This document shows, in pieces, positions 51,336-60,863 of a stretch of DNA of 64,000 bases. Each line of letters starts with the position of its first letter. Position 1 is the stretch's first letter. This stretch comes from UBA5158 sp963692955 (GTDB taxonomy: Bacteria > Pseudomonadota > Gammaproteobacteria > DSM-16500): contig OY843587.1 of the NCBI GenBank assembly GCA_963692955.1, positions 868,001 to 932,000 of the forward strand. Reading direction: 5' to 3'. Under the pieces are notes generated by a model, which worked only from the letters and a program-made list of their open reading frames with translations, did not search any database and had not been told where the DNA came from. A program made the translations under genes and the position numbers.

Positions 51336-52074
51336 CACTATGGAAACTATATCATCGAAACCAGCTTACCAGCGTATCCTGCTCAAGCTTAGTGGTGAAG
51401 CGCTGCAAGGCGACCATTTGTTTGGGATCAACGCAAATAAGTTAACGAAAGTCAGTCAAGAATTGGCGAGTGTGGTGAAGTTAGGCGTGCAAGTAGCGCT
51501 GGTCATTGGTGGCGGCAATATTATCCGCGGCGCGGACCTTTGCGCCAGCGGTCTAGACCGCGTGACCGCCGATCAAATGGGCATGTTAGCCACCGTCATT
51601 AATGGTTTAGCGTTGCTGGACGCGTTAGAAAGAAAAGGCGTGCCGACAACGTTAATGTCGGCCTTGGCTATTCCTGGTCTCGTGGATTTTTATGACCGGC
51701 ATACCGCCAAAGCGGAATTAGAAAAAGGTAAACTTCTCATTTTCGTCGCCGGTACCGGCAATCCGTTAGTGACTACCGATTCCGCCGCGGCGTTACGCGG
51801 CATCGAAGTCGGCGCTGACATCGTGATTAAAGCCACCAAAGTTGACGGCGTGTTCGCCGCTGACCCGATCAAAAATCCCAAAGCCGAACGTTATGAGCAA
51901 TTAACGTATGACGAAGTGTTAGAACAACGTCTTGGCGTCATGGATTTAAACGCAATTTTGTTATGCCGTGAACATGCTTTACCGCTGCGCGTATTTAATA
52001 TGAGTAAACAAGGCGCGTTGTTACGCATTGTTACCGGCGAAAACGTTGGTACATTAATCCAAAGTGGAGATTGA
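51328..52074 (+). CDS. pyrH: uridylate kinase (UMP kinase)
   Basis: 248 residues, amino-acid-kinase fold. Landmarks are RILLKLSGEALQGD, VIGGGNIIRG, the acceptor-site region FVAGTGNPLVTTDSAAALR and KATKVDGVFAADP. It phosphorylates UMP to UDP and is usually activated by GTP and inhibited by UTP. An ATG at 51340 is a possible alternative start. It is coupled to tsf and followed by frr 4 bases later. Confidence 0.97.
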   Translation: MANTMETISSKPAYQRILLKLSGEALQGDHLFGINANKLTKVSQELASVVKLGVQVALVIGGGNIIRGADLCASGLDRVTADQMGMLATVINGLALLDALERKGVPTTLMSALAIPGLVDFYDRHTAKAELEKGKLLIFVAGTGNPLVTTDSAAALRGIEVGADIVIKATKVDGVFAADPIKNPKAERYEQLTYDEVLEQRLGVMDLNAILLCREHALPLRVFNMSKQGALLRIVTGENVGTLIQSGD

Positions 52075-52078
52075 TGTT

Positions 52079-52636
52079 ATGAGTACTAATATCGTGAAAG
52101 ACGCAGAACCAAAAATGCAAAAAGCCGTCGAATCTTTTAAAGTGGATATTTCAAAGATTCGCACCGGCCGCGCGCATCCTAGTTTGTTAGACCAAGTGCG
52201 CGTTGATTATTACGGCACACCCACGCCGTTAAGCCAAGTCGCCAACATCAGCGTCGCTGATTCGCGCACGCTGGCCATCACGCCGTGGGAAAAAAAGATG
52301 ATTCCCCTCATCGAAAAAGCCATTATGACGTCCAACCTCGGCTTAAACCCCGCGACCAGCAGCGAAATCATCCGCGTGCCATTGCCCGCGCTGACTGAAG
52401 ACCGCCGCAAAGAATTATCGAAAGTCGTGCGTAATGAAGCTGAATCCGGTCGCGTGGTGATACGCAATATCCGCCGCGACGCGAACAATGCTTTGAAAGA
52501 AGCGCTCAAGAATAAAGAAATCGCGGAAGATGAAGAGCGCCGCATGGCCGACAGCATTCAAAAATTAACGGATAAATTCATCGCGGAAATAGATCAGTTG
52601 TTAGCGGCGAAAGAATCTGAACTCATGGTGATATAA
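52079..52636 (+). CDS. frr: ribosome recycling factor
   Basis: 185 residues, exactly the family length, from ATG 52079 with GGAG upstream; an ATG at 52064 would overlap pyrH. It has the three-helix-bundle text (KVDISKIRTGRAHPSLLDQV, PLPALTEDRRKELSKVVR) and the small beta domain between (YYGTPTPLSQVANISV). It splits post-termination ribosomes with EF-G. Confidence 0.97.
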   Translation: MSTNIVKDAEPKMQKAVESFKVDISKIRTGRAHPSLLDQVRVDYYGTPTPLSQVANISVADSRTLAITPWEKKMIPLIEKAIMTSNLGLNPATSSEIIRVPLPALTEDRRKELSKVVRNEAESGRVVIRNIRRDANNALKEALKNKEIAEDEERRMADSIQKLTDKFIAEIDQLLAAKESELMVI

Positions 52637-52665
52637 TTTTTTCCGGTTGTTGCGATAGGCTGTAG

Positions 52666-53403
52666 ATGGATACCAGAATTTTACCGAAACATATTGCTAT
52701 CATCATGGATGGTAACGGCCGTTGGGCCAAACAGCGTTTCTTACCGCGGATTGCCGGGCATAAAGCCGGTGTCGATGCGGTAAGAAACACCGTGAAATAC
52801 TGCGCGGAAAAACATATCGAAGTGCTGACCCTCTTCGCGTTCAGCAGTGAAAATTGGCGGCGTCCCGAGCAAGAAGTCAATTTTCTCATGGATCTTTTTA
52901 TCATGGTGCTGGAGCGCGAAGTCAAAAAACTCCATAAACAAAACATTCAGTTGCGCATCGTCGGCGATCGTGCCCGTTTCGATAAAAAACTTTTGCTGCA
53001 GATGGAAAAAGCGGAAGCGTTAACGCAGAACAATACCGGGTTAAAATTAATTGTCGCCGCCAATTACGGCGGTCAGTGGGACGTTACCGAAGCCTGCCGC
53101 AAAATCGCGGTGGAAGTCGAGCAGGGGAAATTAACTAGCGCCGAAATTTCCAGCGACGTTATTCAAGCGCGCTTGGCGACCGCTGGCATTCCTGAGCCTG
53201 ATCTTTTTATCCGGACGAGCGGCGAACAACGCATCAGTAATTTTATGATTTGGCAGTTAGCTTATTCCGAATTATATTTCAGCGACGCGTTGTGGCCCGA
53301 CTTTGACGCTAATGAACTCGACAAAGCCTTGGCTTTTTACGCGAGCCGCGAACGGCGTTATGGTTACATCAGCGAACAATTAAGAGCGGCGGAACATGCT
53401 TAA
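52666..53403 (+). CDS. uppS: undecaprenyl diphosphate synthase
   Basis: 245 residues, cis-prenyltransferase. HIAIIMDGNGRWAKQR holds catalytic D15; AFSSENWRRP and DLFIRTSGEQRISNFM are the other conserved blocks. It extends farnesyl diphosphate with isopentenyl units to make the C55 carrier for peptidoglycan and O-antigen. Its end overlaps cdsA by 8 bases. Confidence 0.97.
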   Translation: MDTRILPKHIAIIMDGNGRWAKQRFLPRIAGHKAGVDAVRNTVKYCAEKHIEVLTLFAFSSENWRRPEQEVNFLMDLFIMVLEREVKKLHKQNIQLRIVGDRARFDKKLLLQMEKAEALTQNNTGLKLIVAANYGGQWDVTEACRKIAVEVEQGKLTSAEISSDVIQARLATAGIPEPDLFIRTSGEQRISNFMIWQLAYSELYFSDALWPDFDANELDKALAFYASRERRYGYISEQLRAAEHA

Positions 53404-54223
53404 ACAACGGCTGTTGACAGCTATCCTTCTCATCCCACTTTTTATCGCGCTACTTTTACTGTTATCGCCGGTTCGTTTCAACTATTTACTGATGGCATTC
53501 GTGTTGATAGGCGCATGGGAATGGTCTAATTTCATGGGGATTAAAACTATTTTCGCGCGCTGTCTTTATCCGCTTTTCATGCTGGTAGTGCTAATGCTAT
53601 TTCCATTTATCGCGATTTACATGCCGCTGATTTTAATCGCCGCCGCGGTCTTTTGGTTGTTGGCATTGTGCCTCGTTTTAATTTATCCGCAAGGTAGCGG
53701 GGTATGGGGCGATAGTCTCGTGCTGCGCGGCTTGATGGGCGTGATGGTGTTGATCCCTACGTTTGACGCGCTGCAATTCATACACAACACAGAAATATTT
53801 GGCGTAGGGCGCGGGCCATATGTCTTATTAACATTATTTATTTTAATTTGGGGCGCGGATTCAGGCGCTTATTTCGCCGGCAAAGCGTTTGGAAAAAACA
53901 AATTAGCGCCGCGCGTCAGTCCAGGTAAAACTTGGCAAGGCTTGAGTGGGGCGTTAGGGTTGACGGTTTTAATCGCGCCATTATTATTATATTTTTTCCC
54001 GGTAGCAGACTGGTGGAAGATTGAAATTTTAGCGCTAGTCACGGTTTTATTTTCTGTGCTTGGTGATTTATTTGAAAGTATGCTGAAACGAAATGTGAAC
54101 ATAAAAGATTCGGGCAAATTATTTCCAGGCCACGGCGGACTTATGGACCGCATCGATAGTTTGACCGCCGCGGCGCCACTATTCGCATTAGGCTGCATTT
54201 TCCTAGTTAAAATCTCACATTAA
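53396..54223 (+). CDS. cdsA: phosphatidate cytidylyltransferase
   Basis: 275 residues, eight or so membrane helices. The C-terminal CDS signature is present as LGDLFESMLKRNVNIKDSGK followed by the FPGHGGLMDRIDS text. It makes CDP-diacylglycerol from phosphatidate and CTP at the inner membrane. In many gammaproteobacteria dxr and rseP come next; here only 110 bases separate it from bamA. Confidence 0.96.
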   Translation: MLKQRLLTAILLIPLFIALLLLLSPVRFNYLLMAFVLIGAWEWSNFMGIKTIFARCLYPLFMLVVLMLFPFIAIYMPLILIAAAVFWLLALCLVLIYPQGSGVWGDSLVLRGLMGVMVLIPTFDALQFIHNTEIFGVGRGPYVLLTLFILIWGADSGAYFAGKAFGKNKLAPRVSPGKTWQGLSGALGLTVLIAPLLLYFFPVADWWKIEILALVTVLFSVLGDLFESMLKRNVNIKDSGKLFPGHGGLMDRIDSLTAAAPLFALGCIFLVKISH

Positions 54224-54333
54224 CACTAGATTTAGTACCACAAAGCTTGGATAATTGACCCTCTTTGAACTGGCGGTTGTCTAAAAAATGCGACCCAGTT
54301 TATAAATGATAATAACGAGAAGATGAAAGGCAA

Positions 54334-56670
54334 ATGAAAAAACCAATTCTGTTGTTACTCCTGTTACTCACTATTTTCATGACACCCGCGTGGGCCTCAC
54401 AATTCGTTGTGAAAAGAATTGAAATAGAAGGCACACAACGCATTTCCCCTGAAACCGTTTACTCGTATTTACCGATTAAACCCGGCCAGACCCTCAGCAG
54501 CGATAAAACCGCGGGCATCATTCAAGCGTTATATAAAACGGGTTTCTTTGAACACATTACCCTCGCGCGTAGCGGCGACACGTTAATTATTAAAGTCGTG
54601 GAACGCGAAACGATAGGCGAATTAAAAATCTCCGGCAACAGCGTCATCCCCACCGACAAACTTACCGCGGTGATGAAGAGTTTAGATATCGCCGAAGGCC
54701 GCGCTTACAACCGCGCTGTGTTAGACCGAATTCAACAAAGTTTATTGAACCAATATTATCAACTCGGCCGCTTCAACGCGCGCATCGACGTCGCCGTTAC
54801 GCAAATGCCGCGTAACCGTGTGTTAGTGAAAATTGATATTTCCGAAGGTTTGGCCGCGAAAATTCGCCGCATTAATATCATCGGCAATCATGCGTTTAAA
54901 GAATCCACGTTAGTGAACCAAATGACGATTAGCACGCCCGGCTTATTTACTTTCGTCACGCAAAACGATCAATACTCACAAGAAAAATTAGAAGCGAGCT
55001 TAGAAAGCTTACGCAATTATTATTTAGACCACGGTTATTTAAAAGTCGCGGTGAAGTCATCGCAAGTCTCTATCACACCCGACCGCAAATCCGTATATGT
55101 CACCATGGTCGTGGAAGAAGGTAAGATTTACACGATTAAAGGCTATACCTTGACAGGCACTTTCCCGATTCCGCGCGAGCAATTGATTAAACAAATCCGC
55201 GTTACGCCGGGCCAAGTATTTTCACGCCGCGATATCGTCGATTCTGAAAAAGCCATGAGCGACGCGATGGGTGATAAAGGCTATGTGTTCGCGACCGTGA
55301 GTTTGAACCCGACGATAGACGATAAAAACCGTGAAGTGTGGCTGGAATTCACTGTGAAACCCGGTAAGCGCACTTACGTCCGGCATATCTTTTTCTCGGA
55401 TAATTCTAAAACTAACGATGAAGTGCTGCGCCGCGAAGTCCAGCAAATGGAAGCAGCACCCGTGTCCACGAGTCAATTAGAAGAATCCAAACGCCGCATC
55501 AATTTGCTACCGTATATGAAAGACACGCAAATGACGGTGACACCCGTGCCTAACACTGACGACAAAGTCGACGTGAATTACAAAGTGACGGAAAATAATT
55601 CCGCGGAATTATCCGCGCGGGTCGGTTATTCGCAAGTGCAGCATTTCTTATTAGGCGCCGGCGTCAATCAGAAAAACTTTTTAGGTACTGGCAAAACCGT
55701 CGGTCTTAACGCCGAAGCCAGCCGTTACGAACGTTATTACAGCGCGAATTACACCGATCCGTACTTTACGCAAGACGGTATTTCCCGCACCATGGTTGTG
55801 TCCGCGTCCAGCACGGATCCGTCTGCGATGAACGTGTCACAAAGTTATACTTCTAACGAATATGACTTTAACGATTCCTATGCGATTCCAATTGGCCAAG
55901 AAAAAAATGCGATTAACCGTTTTGAATTAGGCTACGGTTATCAAAACACGACGATCTTGCTGCCCAGCAATAGAAATTATGTTTCGAACATGGTGCAAGA
56001 CTTCACGAACCATCACGGCCGCCACTTTGCGCAATTAAGTTTAAGCGCGGGGCTGTCACGTGACAGCCGTGATAAAGCGATTTTCCCAACTAAAGGCGGT
56101 AGGAACGCGATTGGCGTGAACGTCTTCGTGCCCGCGACCAGTAAATCTTTAAAATACTATACGATCAACTATGCCGGTGCTTACTACGTACCGTTAATGA
56201 AACACTATGTGTTAATGACCCGCGGCGCCATGGGTTACGGCAATAGTTTTTCAAATGGCACGAATTACCCTTATTTTAAGAACTTTTATGCCGGTGGTAT
56301 GGATTCCGTCCGCGGCTTTTCGGCTAACACTTTAGGCCCTAGAGATAACGTGCGGGGCACGGGTGAGTTTGGTAACCCTACCGGTGGTAACTTTATGGCG
56401 GACGCGAGCTTAGGCTTAATTTTGCCAAGTTATTTCTCAGATAACATCCGGATGATGGGTTTCTTAGACGCGGGTAATACGTGGCAAACGTATGACAACC
56501 GTCAATTTGGCGGAACGGGTACCGGTCCTCTGCGTTATTCGGCGGGTGTGCAGGTAACTTGGTTGTCAATGATGGGGCCAATTGATGTAAGCTTGGCCAG
56601 ACCGTTACATCACAATAGAGCCGATGAGTTAGAAGCATTTCAATTTTCGCTAGGTGCTAATTTCGGATAA
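54334..56670 (+). CDS. bamA: outer-membrane protein assembly factor BamA
   Basis: 778 residues. The signal peptide ends PAWA. Five POTRA domains (about 24-420; the first begins FVVKRIEIEGTQRISPETVY) precede a 16-strand Omp85 barrel. The lid-lock VRGF motif is in the DSVRGFSANTLGPRD segment. It folds and inserts outer-membrane proteins as the Bam core. The gene is preceded directly by cdsA and followed by skp. Confidence 0.97.
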   Translation: MKKPILLLLLLLTIFMTPAWASQFVVKRIEIEGTQRISPETVYSYLPIKPGQTLSSDKTAGIIQALYKTGFFEHITLARSGDTLIIKVVERETIGELKISGNSVIPTDKLTAVMKSLDIAEGRAYNRAVLDRIQQSLLNQYYQLGRFNARIDVAVTQMPRNRVLVKIDISEGLAAKIRRINIIGNHAFKESTLVNQMTISTPGLFTFVTQNDQYSQEKLEASLESLRNYYLDHGYLKVAVKSSQVSITPDRKSVYVTMVVEEGKIYTIKGYTLTGTFPIPREQLIKQIRVTPGQVFSRRDIVDSEKAMSDAMGDKGYVFATVSLNPTIDDKNREVWLEFTVKPGKRTYVRHIFFSDNSKTNDEVLRREVQQMEAAPVSTSQLEESKRRINLLPYMKDTQMTVTPVPNTDDKVDVNYKVTENNSAELSARVGYSQVQHFLLGAGVNQKNFLGTGKTVGLNAEASRYERYYSANYTDPYFTQDGISRTMVVSASSTDPSAMNVSQSYTSNEYDFNDSYAIPIGQEKNAINRFELGYGYQNTTILLPSNRNYVSNMVQDFTNHHGRHFAQLSLSAGLSRDSRDKAIFPTKGGRNAIGVNVFVPATSKSLKYYTINYAGAYYVPLMKHYVLMTRGAMGYGNSFSNGTNYPYFKNFYAGGMDSVRGFSANTLGPRDNVRGTGEFGNPTGGNFMADASLGLILPSYFSDNIRMMGFLDAGNTWQTYDNRQFGGTGTGPLRYSAGVQVTWLSMMGPIDVSLARPLHHNRADELEAFQFSLGANFG

Positions 56671-56761
56671 TTGTGACATACTACGCGTCTGTATGGGTTG
56701 GTCCATCGGGTTGTTTTATAATATTAAATATAGGATATCTTTTAATCTATTGGAGAAAGTT

Positions 56762-57298
56762 ATGAAGAAAGTTTTGGCCCTCTTAAGCTCTTTACTGCTT
56801 ATCGTAAGCACACAGGTTTTTGCGGCTCCTGCTGCAACGACGACAACCACTGACACCTCTACACCAAAAATTGCGGTAGTTAACGTTCAGCAAGTTTTGA
56901 TGCAATCGTCAAAAGTGGCAGATGTTAATACCAAGTTGCAAAATCAATTTAAGCCACGCCAAGAAAAATTGACCGCGCAGCAAAAAACTCTGCAAGATGA
57001 ATTAGACGCTTACAGCAAAAAATCTACGACGATGTCTGCTAAAGATCGCGACACGACGGAAAAGAAAATTGCTGACGACAAAGCTTCGTTCTTAAAAGAC
57101 GCCGGCGCTTTCCAAAAAGAAGTGAACGCGGAACAAAACAAAGCAATGCAAAGTATCCTAGGTCAATTGAGCGGAATTATTTCTGACTTAGCGAAGAAGA
57201 GCAATTACACGTTGGTGTTGGATTCACAAGCGGTTGTATACGCAAGCGACGCTGCTGACATCACCAAGCAAGTAGCGAAAGATTTTAACAAGAAATAA
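56762..57298 (+). CDS. skp: periplasmic chaperone Skp (OmpH family)
   Basis: 178 residues from ATG 56762 with GGAGAAAG upstream. The signal peptide ends QVFA, and a short Thr-rich stretch follows. IAVVNVQQVLMQSS opens the trimerising body; the long helical tentacles (about 60-140) are Lys/Gln-rich; NYTLVLDSQAVVYASDAADIT closes it. It carries unfolded OMPs to BamA. A strong terminator follows. Confidence 0.93.
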   Translation: MKKVLALLSSLLLIVSTQVFAAPAATTTTTDTSTPKIAVVNVQQVLMQSSKVADVNTKLQNQFKPRQEKLTAQQKTLQDELDAYSKKSTTMSAKDRDTTEKKIADDKASFLKDAGAFQKEVNAEQNKAMQSILGQLSGIISDLAKKSNYTLVLDSQAVVYASDAADITKQVAKDFNKK

Positions 57299-57314
57299 AT
57301 TTAAACGTATAACG

Positions 57315-57362
57315 AAGGCCAAATATTTTCTCGGTGGATTGAGAAAGTATTTTGGCCTTTTT
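57315..57362 (+). terminator. strong hairpin terminator between skp and lpxD
   Basis: An imperfect stem of about 18 bp (AAGGCCAAA and TTTGGCCTT at its base, TTTCTC/GAGAAA at the top, loop GGTGGATT) runs into TTTTTC. It should separate bamA-skp from the lpx genes. Confidence 0.88.
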
Positions 57363-57397
57363 CACATTGAGGCGTATGGACTTTTGAGTGACCTTCG

Positions 57398-58462
57398 ATG
57401 AAACCTCAACAAAAAAAATCGCAATACACATTAGCCGAATTAACTAACGGTTTGGACGAAGTCACGATTCTTGGTGACCCCCAATGCGTAATTTCAGGTG
57501 TTGGCACGCTGAAGCAAGCGGCTCCTAATCAAATCGCATTTTTAATGAATCCACTTTATAAAAAATATTTAGCTAACACGCAAGCCGCAGCGGTGATTGT
57601 GTCGCAGAGCGACGCGCCAGAATGTCCGGTGAACGCCGTGATTAGCCGTGATCCTTATTACACTTACGCGAAAATAGCCGCGTATTTCGCGGATAAACCT
57701 ATTTTTAACGCCGGTATTCATCCGACTGTAGTCGTGGGTGCAAATTGTGAAATCGACGCCACAGTTTGCATCGGCCCGTACTGCGTGATTGGCGATAACG
57801 TCAAGTTGGCGCGCAATGTTATCCTTGGCCCTGGCACCATCATCGGTGAGCGGGTCACGATCGATGAAGACACATCGATCGATGCGAAAGTTATTATCTA
57901 TTACGACGTGAAAATTGGTAAACGCGTGCAGATATTCAGCGGCACGGTGATTGGCAGCGATGGTTTTGGTTTAGCGAAACATAAAGGCCAATGGCAAAAA
58001 GTCCCGCAGCTAGGCAGCGTGATTATTGAAGACGACGTGGAAATCGGCGCGAACTGCGCGATTGACCGCGGCGCGATTGAAGATACGGTGTTAGAACGCT
58101 GCGTGAAATTAGATAATCTCGTGCAGATCGGCCACAATGTGCGAATCGGTGAAAATACCGCGATCGCGGGTTGCGTCGGCATCGCCGGCAGCGCCACTAT
58201 CGGCAAGAATTGTTTAATCGGCGGCGCTGCGGGCTTGAATGGCCATATTTCCATTACCGACAACGTCATGATCACCGGCATGACCGCGGTGACGAAAACC
58301 ATTAAAGAAGCGGGCGTGTATTCCTCTGGCGTCGGCGGCTTAGTCACAAATTTAGAATGGCGCAAAAGCAGCGCGCGTTTGCACCGCTTAGAACAATTAA
58401 ATCAGCGCGTGAAAGTATTAGAATCTTTGCTGGAAGAATTAATAGAGAGAAAAGACTCATGA
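57398..58462 (+). CDS. lpxD: UDP-3-O-(3-hydroxyacyl)glucosamine N-acyltransferase
   Basis: 354 residues. The N-terminal uridine-binding domain (about 1-105) is followed by the left-handed beta-helix of hexapeptide repeats. VKLDNLVQIGHNVRIGENTA carries the catalytic His, and GGAAGLNGHISITDNVMITG follows. A C-terminal helix closes the trimer. It adds the N-linked acyl chain in lipid A synthesis. Its stop overlaps the fabZ start (ATGA). Confidence 0.96.
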   Translation: MKPQQKKSQYTLAELTNGLDEVTILGDPQCVISGVGTLKQAAPNQIAFLMNPLYKKYLANTQAAAVIVSQSDAPECPVNAVISRDPYYTYAKIAAYFADKPIFNAGIHPTVVVGANCEIDATVCIGPYCVIGDNVKLARNVILGPGTIIGERVTIDEDTSIDAKVIIYYDVKIGKRVQIFSGTVIGSDGFGLAKHKGQWQKVPQLGSVIIEDDVEIGANCAIDRGAIEDTVLERCVKLDNLVQIGHNVRIGENTAIAGCVGIAGSATIGKNCLIGGAAGLNGHISITDNVMITGMTAVTKTIKEAGVYSSGVGGLVTNLEWRKSSARLHRLEQLNQRVKVLESLLEELIERKDS

Positions 58463-58917
58463 CTTCAACAACCTCAGAAACCGTAATGGACATTAATGAA
58501 ATATTAAAATATCTTCCGCACCGTTATCCTTTTTTATTAATCGACCGCGTCGTCGAAATCGTCGAAGGCCAATCGTTAGTCGCGATAAAAAACGTGACGA
58601 TAAATGAAAATTTTTTCGTCGGCCATTTTCCTAACCGGCCGGTGATGCCAGGCGTTTTAATTTTAGAAGCGTTAGCGCAAGCCGCGGGCGTGTTAGCGTA
58701 CAAATCTACGAATACCTTGCCGACCGACGGCGTGTTATATTTTCTCGCGGGCATCGACAAGGCGCGTTTCCGGCGCGTGGTCGAGCCAGGCGATCAATTA
58801 CGTTTAGAAGTAAAAGTGTTACGCGGTAAGCGTGACATGTGGAAATTAGAGGGATCGGCGCATGTGGATGGAGAACTTGCTTGTTCCGCCGAGTTTTTAA
58901 GTGCACGGAGAGGTTAA
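58459..58917 (+). CDS. fabZ: 3-hydroxyacyl-ACP dehydratase FabZ
   Basis: 152 residues from ATG 58459. Hotdog fold: LPHRYPFLLIDRVVEI, then NFFVGHFPNRPVMPGVLILE with the catalytic His (GHFP) and Glu (LEALAQ). It dehydrates 3-hydroxyacyl-ACP in fatty-acid synthesis and competes with LpxA/LpxD for the same substrates, which explains its place between lpxD and lpxA. Confidence 0.97.
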   Translation: MTSTTSETVMDINEILKYLPHRYPFLLIDRVVEIVEGQSLVAIKNVTINENFFVGHFPNRPVMPGVLILEALAQAAGVLAYKSTNTLPTDGVLYFLAGIDKARFRRVVEPGDQLRLEVKVLRGKRDMWKLEGSAHVDGELACSAEFLSARRG

Positions 58918-58921
58918 ATCA

Positions 58922-59692
58922 GTGATAGATAAAACCGCTATAATTCACCCCACCGCCAACGTCGATGAAAATGTTCACATCGGCCCTTGGACGTTGATCG
59001 GTGAAAATGTAGAAATCAAGGCAGGGACATGGATTGGCCCGCATGTGGTGATCAAAGGCCCGACTAAAATCGGCCGCGACAATAAAATTTACCAATTCGC
59101 CTCGATCGGCGAAGACCCGCAAGATAAAAAATATCAAGGCGAAGAAACGTTTTTAGAGATTGGCGACCGCAACGTGATCCGCGAATTTTGTACTTTCAAC
59201 CGCGGCACGGTGCAAGACAAAGCGGTGACGACGATCGGCGACGATAATTTATTTATGGCCTACGTACATATCGCCCACGATTGCACGGTGGGCAACCACA
59301 CGATTTTCGCCAACAACGCCTCGCTAGCCGGTCATGTCAGCGTCGAAGATTACGCAATTCTAGGCGGATTCGCAGGCGTTTTACAATCATGCCGCCTAGG
59401 GACGAATAGTTTTGCTTCCATGGGCGCGATGATCGATAAAGACGTGCCGCCTTATGTGAAAGTCTCAGGCTATTACGCGAAACCATTTGGATTAAATACC
59501 ATTGGCATGAAGCGCCGCGGTTTTGCGACCGAAACGTTAGTCAGCCTGCGCCGCGCTTACAAATTGATTTACCGCAAAGGTTTGACGATTAAACAGGCGA
59601 TGTTGGAATTAGAAAGCATGCTGGCCGAGTGTCCAGAGGTTCAAGTCTTGATAGATTTCATTCAGTTATCAAACCGTGGGATTGTACGCTAA
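58922..59692 (+). CDS. lpxA: UDP-N-acetylglucosamine O-acyltransferase
   Basis: 256 residues from GTG 58922 with GGAGAGG 8 bases upstream; an ATG at 58901 would overlap fabZ. Hexapeptide beta-helix; MAYVHIAHDCTVGNH contains H119, equivalent to catalytic H125 of E. coli. A C-terminal helical domain follows. It starts lipid A synthesis by O-acylating UDP-GlcNAc. Confidence 0.97.
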   Translation: MIDKTAIIHPTANVDENVHIGPWTLIGENVEIKAGTWIGPHVVIKGPTKIGRDNKIYQFASIGEDPQDKKYQGEETFLEIGDRNVIREFCTFNRGTVQDKAVTTIGDDNLFMAYVHIAHDCTVGNHTIFANNASLAGHVSVEDYAILGGFAGVLQSCRLGTNSFASMGAMIDKDVPPYVKVSGYYAKPFGLNTIGMKRRGFATETLVSLRRAYKLIYRKGLTIKQAMLELESMLAECPEVQVLIDFIQLSNRGIVR

Positions 59693-59713
59693 CGCGAAAC
59701 GGGAAAACCCACA

Positions 59714-60844
59714 ATGAAAGTTGGTATAGTAGCAGGCGAAGCATCAGGTAGCACATTAGGCGCGGGACTTATCAACGCGCTGCGGGAGCATGAACCATTG
59801 CTCACGTTATCCGGTATCGGCGGCCCGGATATGATCGCCACGGGCTTTCAAAGTTTGCATGAAATGGAACGCTTGTCGGTCATGGGTTTGATTGAACCCT
59901 TAAGCCGGTTGCCGGAATTATTTTTAATCCGGCGCCATCTTTATAAACACTTCAAAAAACAAAAACCCCATTTCTTCATCGGCATCGATTCACCGGATTT
60001 TAACTTAGGTTTAGAATTAAAATTACGCAAACTCGGCACGCCGGTCGTGCATTACGTCAGTCCCTCAGTTTGGGCGTGGCGTAAAAAACGCATTCACAAA
60101 ATCGCGAAAGCCGTGGATTTAGTGTTAACGCTGCTGCCATTCGAAGCGGCTTTTTATGAAAAACATTCCGTGCCGTCTTGTTTCGTCGGTCATCCACTCG
60201 CGGATTTAATACCGCTTGCACCCGATCAAGCCGCCGCAAAGCTTGCGCTTGGTTTAGCACCTGACACCCAATACATCGCGCTGCTGCCCGGCAGCCGCCG
60301 CAATGAATTGCATTTTCTCGGCGAATTGTTTTTAACTACCGCGCAACTCTGCCGGCAAGAAAATCCAAAATTAAAATTCATTACCTCCGCCGCCAACGCG
60401 CAGCGTCATAAAGAATTTTTTCAGCAATGGCAACTTTATCTGCCAGACTTACCGCTGCAATTTTTTGAAAACCAAACGCATAACGTAATGGCGGCCGCCG
60501 ACGCGGTGTTGGTCACCTCCGGCACTGCCACCTTGGAAACGATGTTATTCAAGCGCCCGATGGTCATCGCTTACCGCATGGCGAATTTAACTTATCAAAT
60601 CGCGCGCCATTTAGTTAAAATCCCCTACATTGGTTTACCCAACTTATTAGCGGACCAAGCGTTAGTTCCCGAATTCATTCAAGATGCTGCCACCCCAAAA
60701 GCGTTAGCGGCGGCGTTGCTAGATTATATTGAGAATCCAGACAAAGCCCGTGCTTTGCAGCAGCAATTTACTGACATCCATACAATACTACGCCGAGACG
60801 CGAATAAACGCGCCGCTGAAGCCGTATTGAAAATTGTAAGATAA
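59714..60844 (+). CDS. lpxB: lipid-A-disaccharide synthase
   Basis: 376 residues, GT19 family, GT-B fold. It opens VGIVAGEASGSTLGAGLI; other blocks are GIDSPDFNLGLE, YVSPSVWAWRKKR, LLPGSRRNEL and VTSGTATLETMLFKRPMV. It joins UDP-diacylglucosamine and lipid X into the lipid A disaccharide at the inner membrane. The rnhB gene follows after 19 bases. Confidence 0.97.
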   Translation: MKVGIVAGEASGSTLGAGLINALREHEPLLTLSGIGGPDMIATGFQSLHEMERLSVMGLIEPLSRLPELFLIRRHLYKHFKKQKPHFFIGIDSPDFNLGLELKLRKLGTPVVHYVSPSVWAWRKKRIHKIAKAVDLVLTLLPFEAAFYEKHSVPSCFVGHPLADLIPLAPDQAAAKLALGLAPDTQYIALLPGSRRNELHFLGELFLTTAQLCRQENPKLKFITSAANAQRHKEFFQQWQLYLPDLPLQFFENQTHNVMAAADAVLVTSGTATLETMLFKRPMVIAYRMANLTYQIARHLVKIPYIGLPNLLADQALVPEFIQDAATPKALAAALLDYIENPDKARALQQQFTDIHTILRRDANKRAAEAVLKIVR

Positions 60845-60863
60845 GAATCATTAAGGAATCACC

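Noticed and set aside
54256..54290. Sigma-E promoter before bamA
   Set aside because: GAACT is present, but no TCTGA-like box lies at 16-17 bases; an ordinary promoter or cdsA readthrough is as likely.
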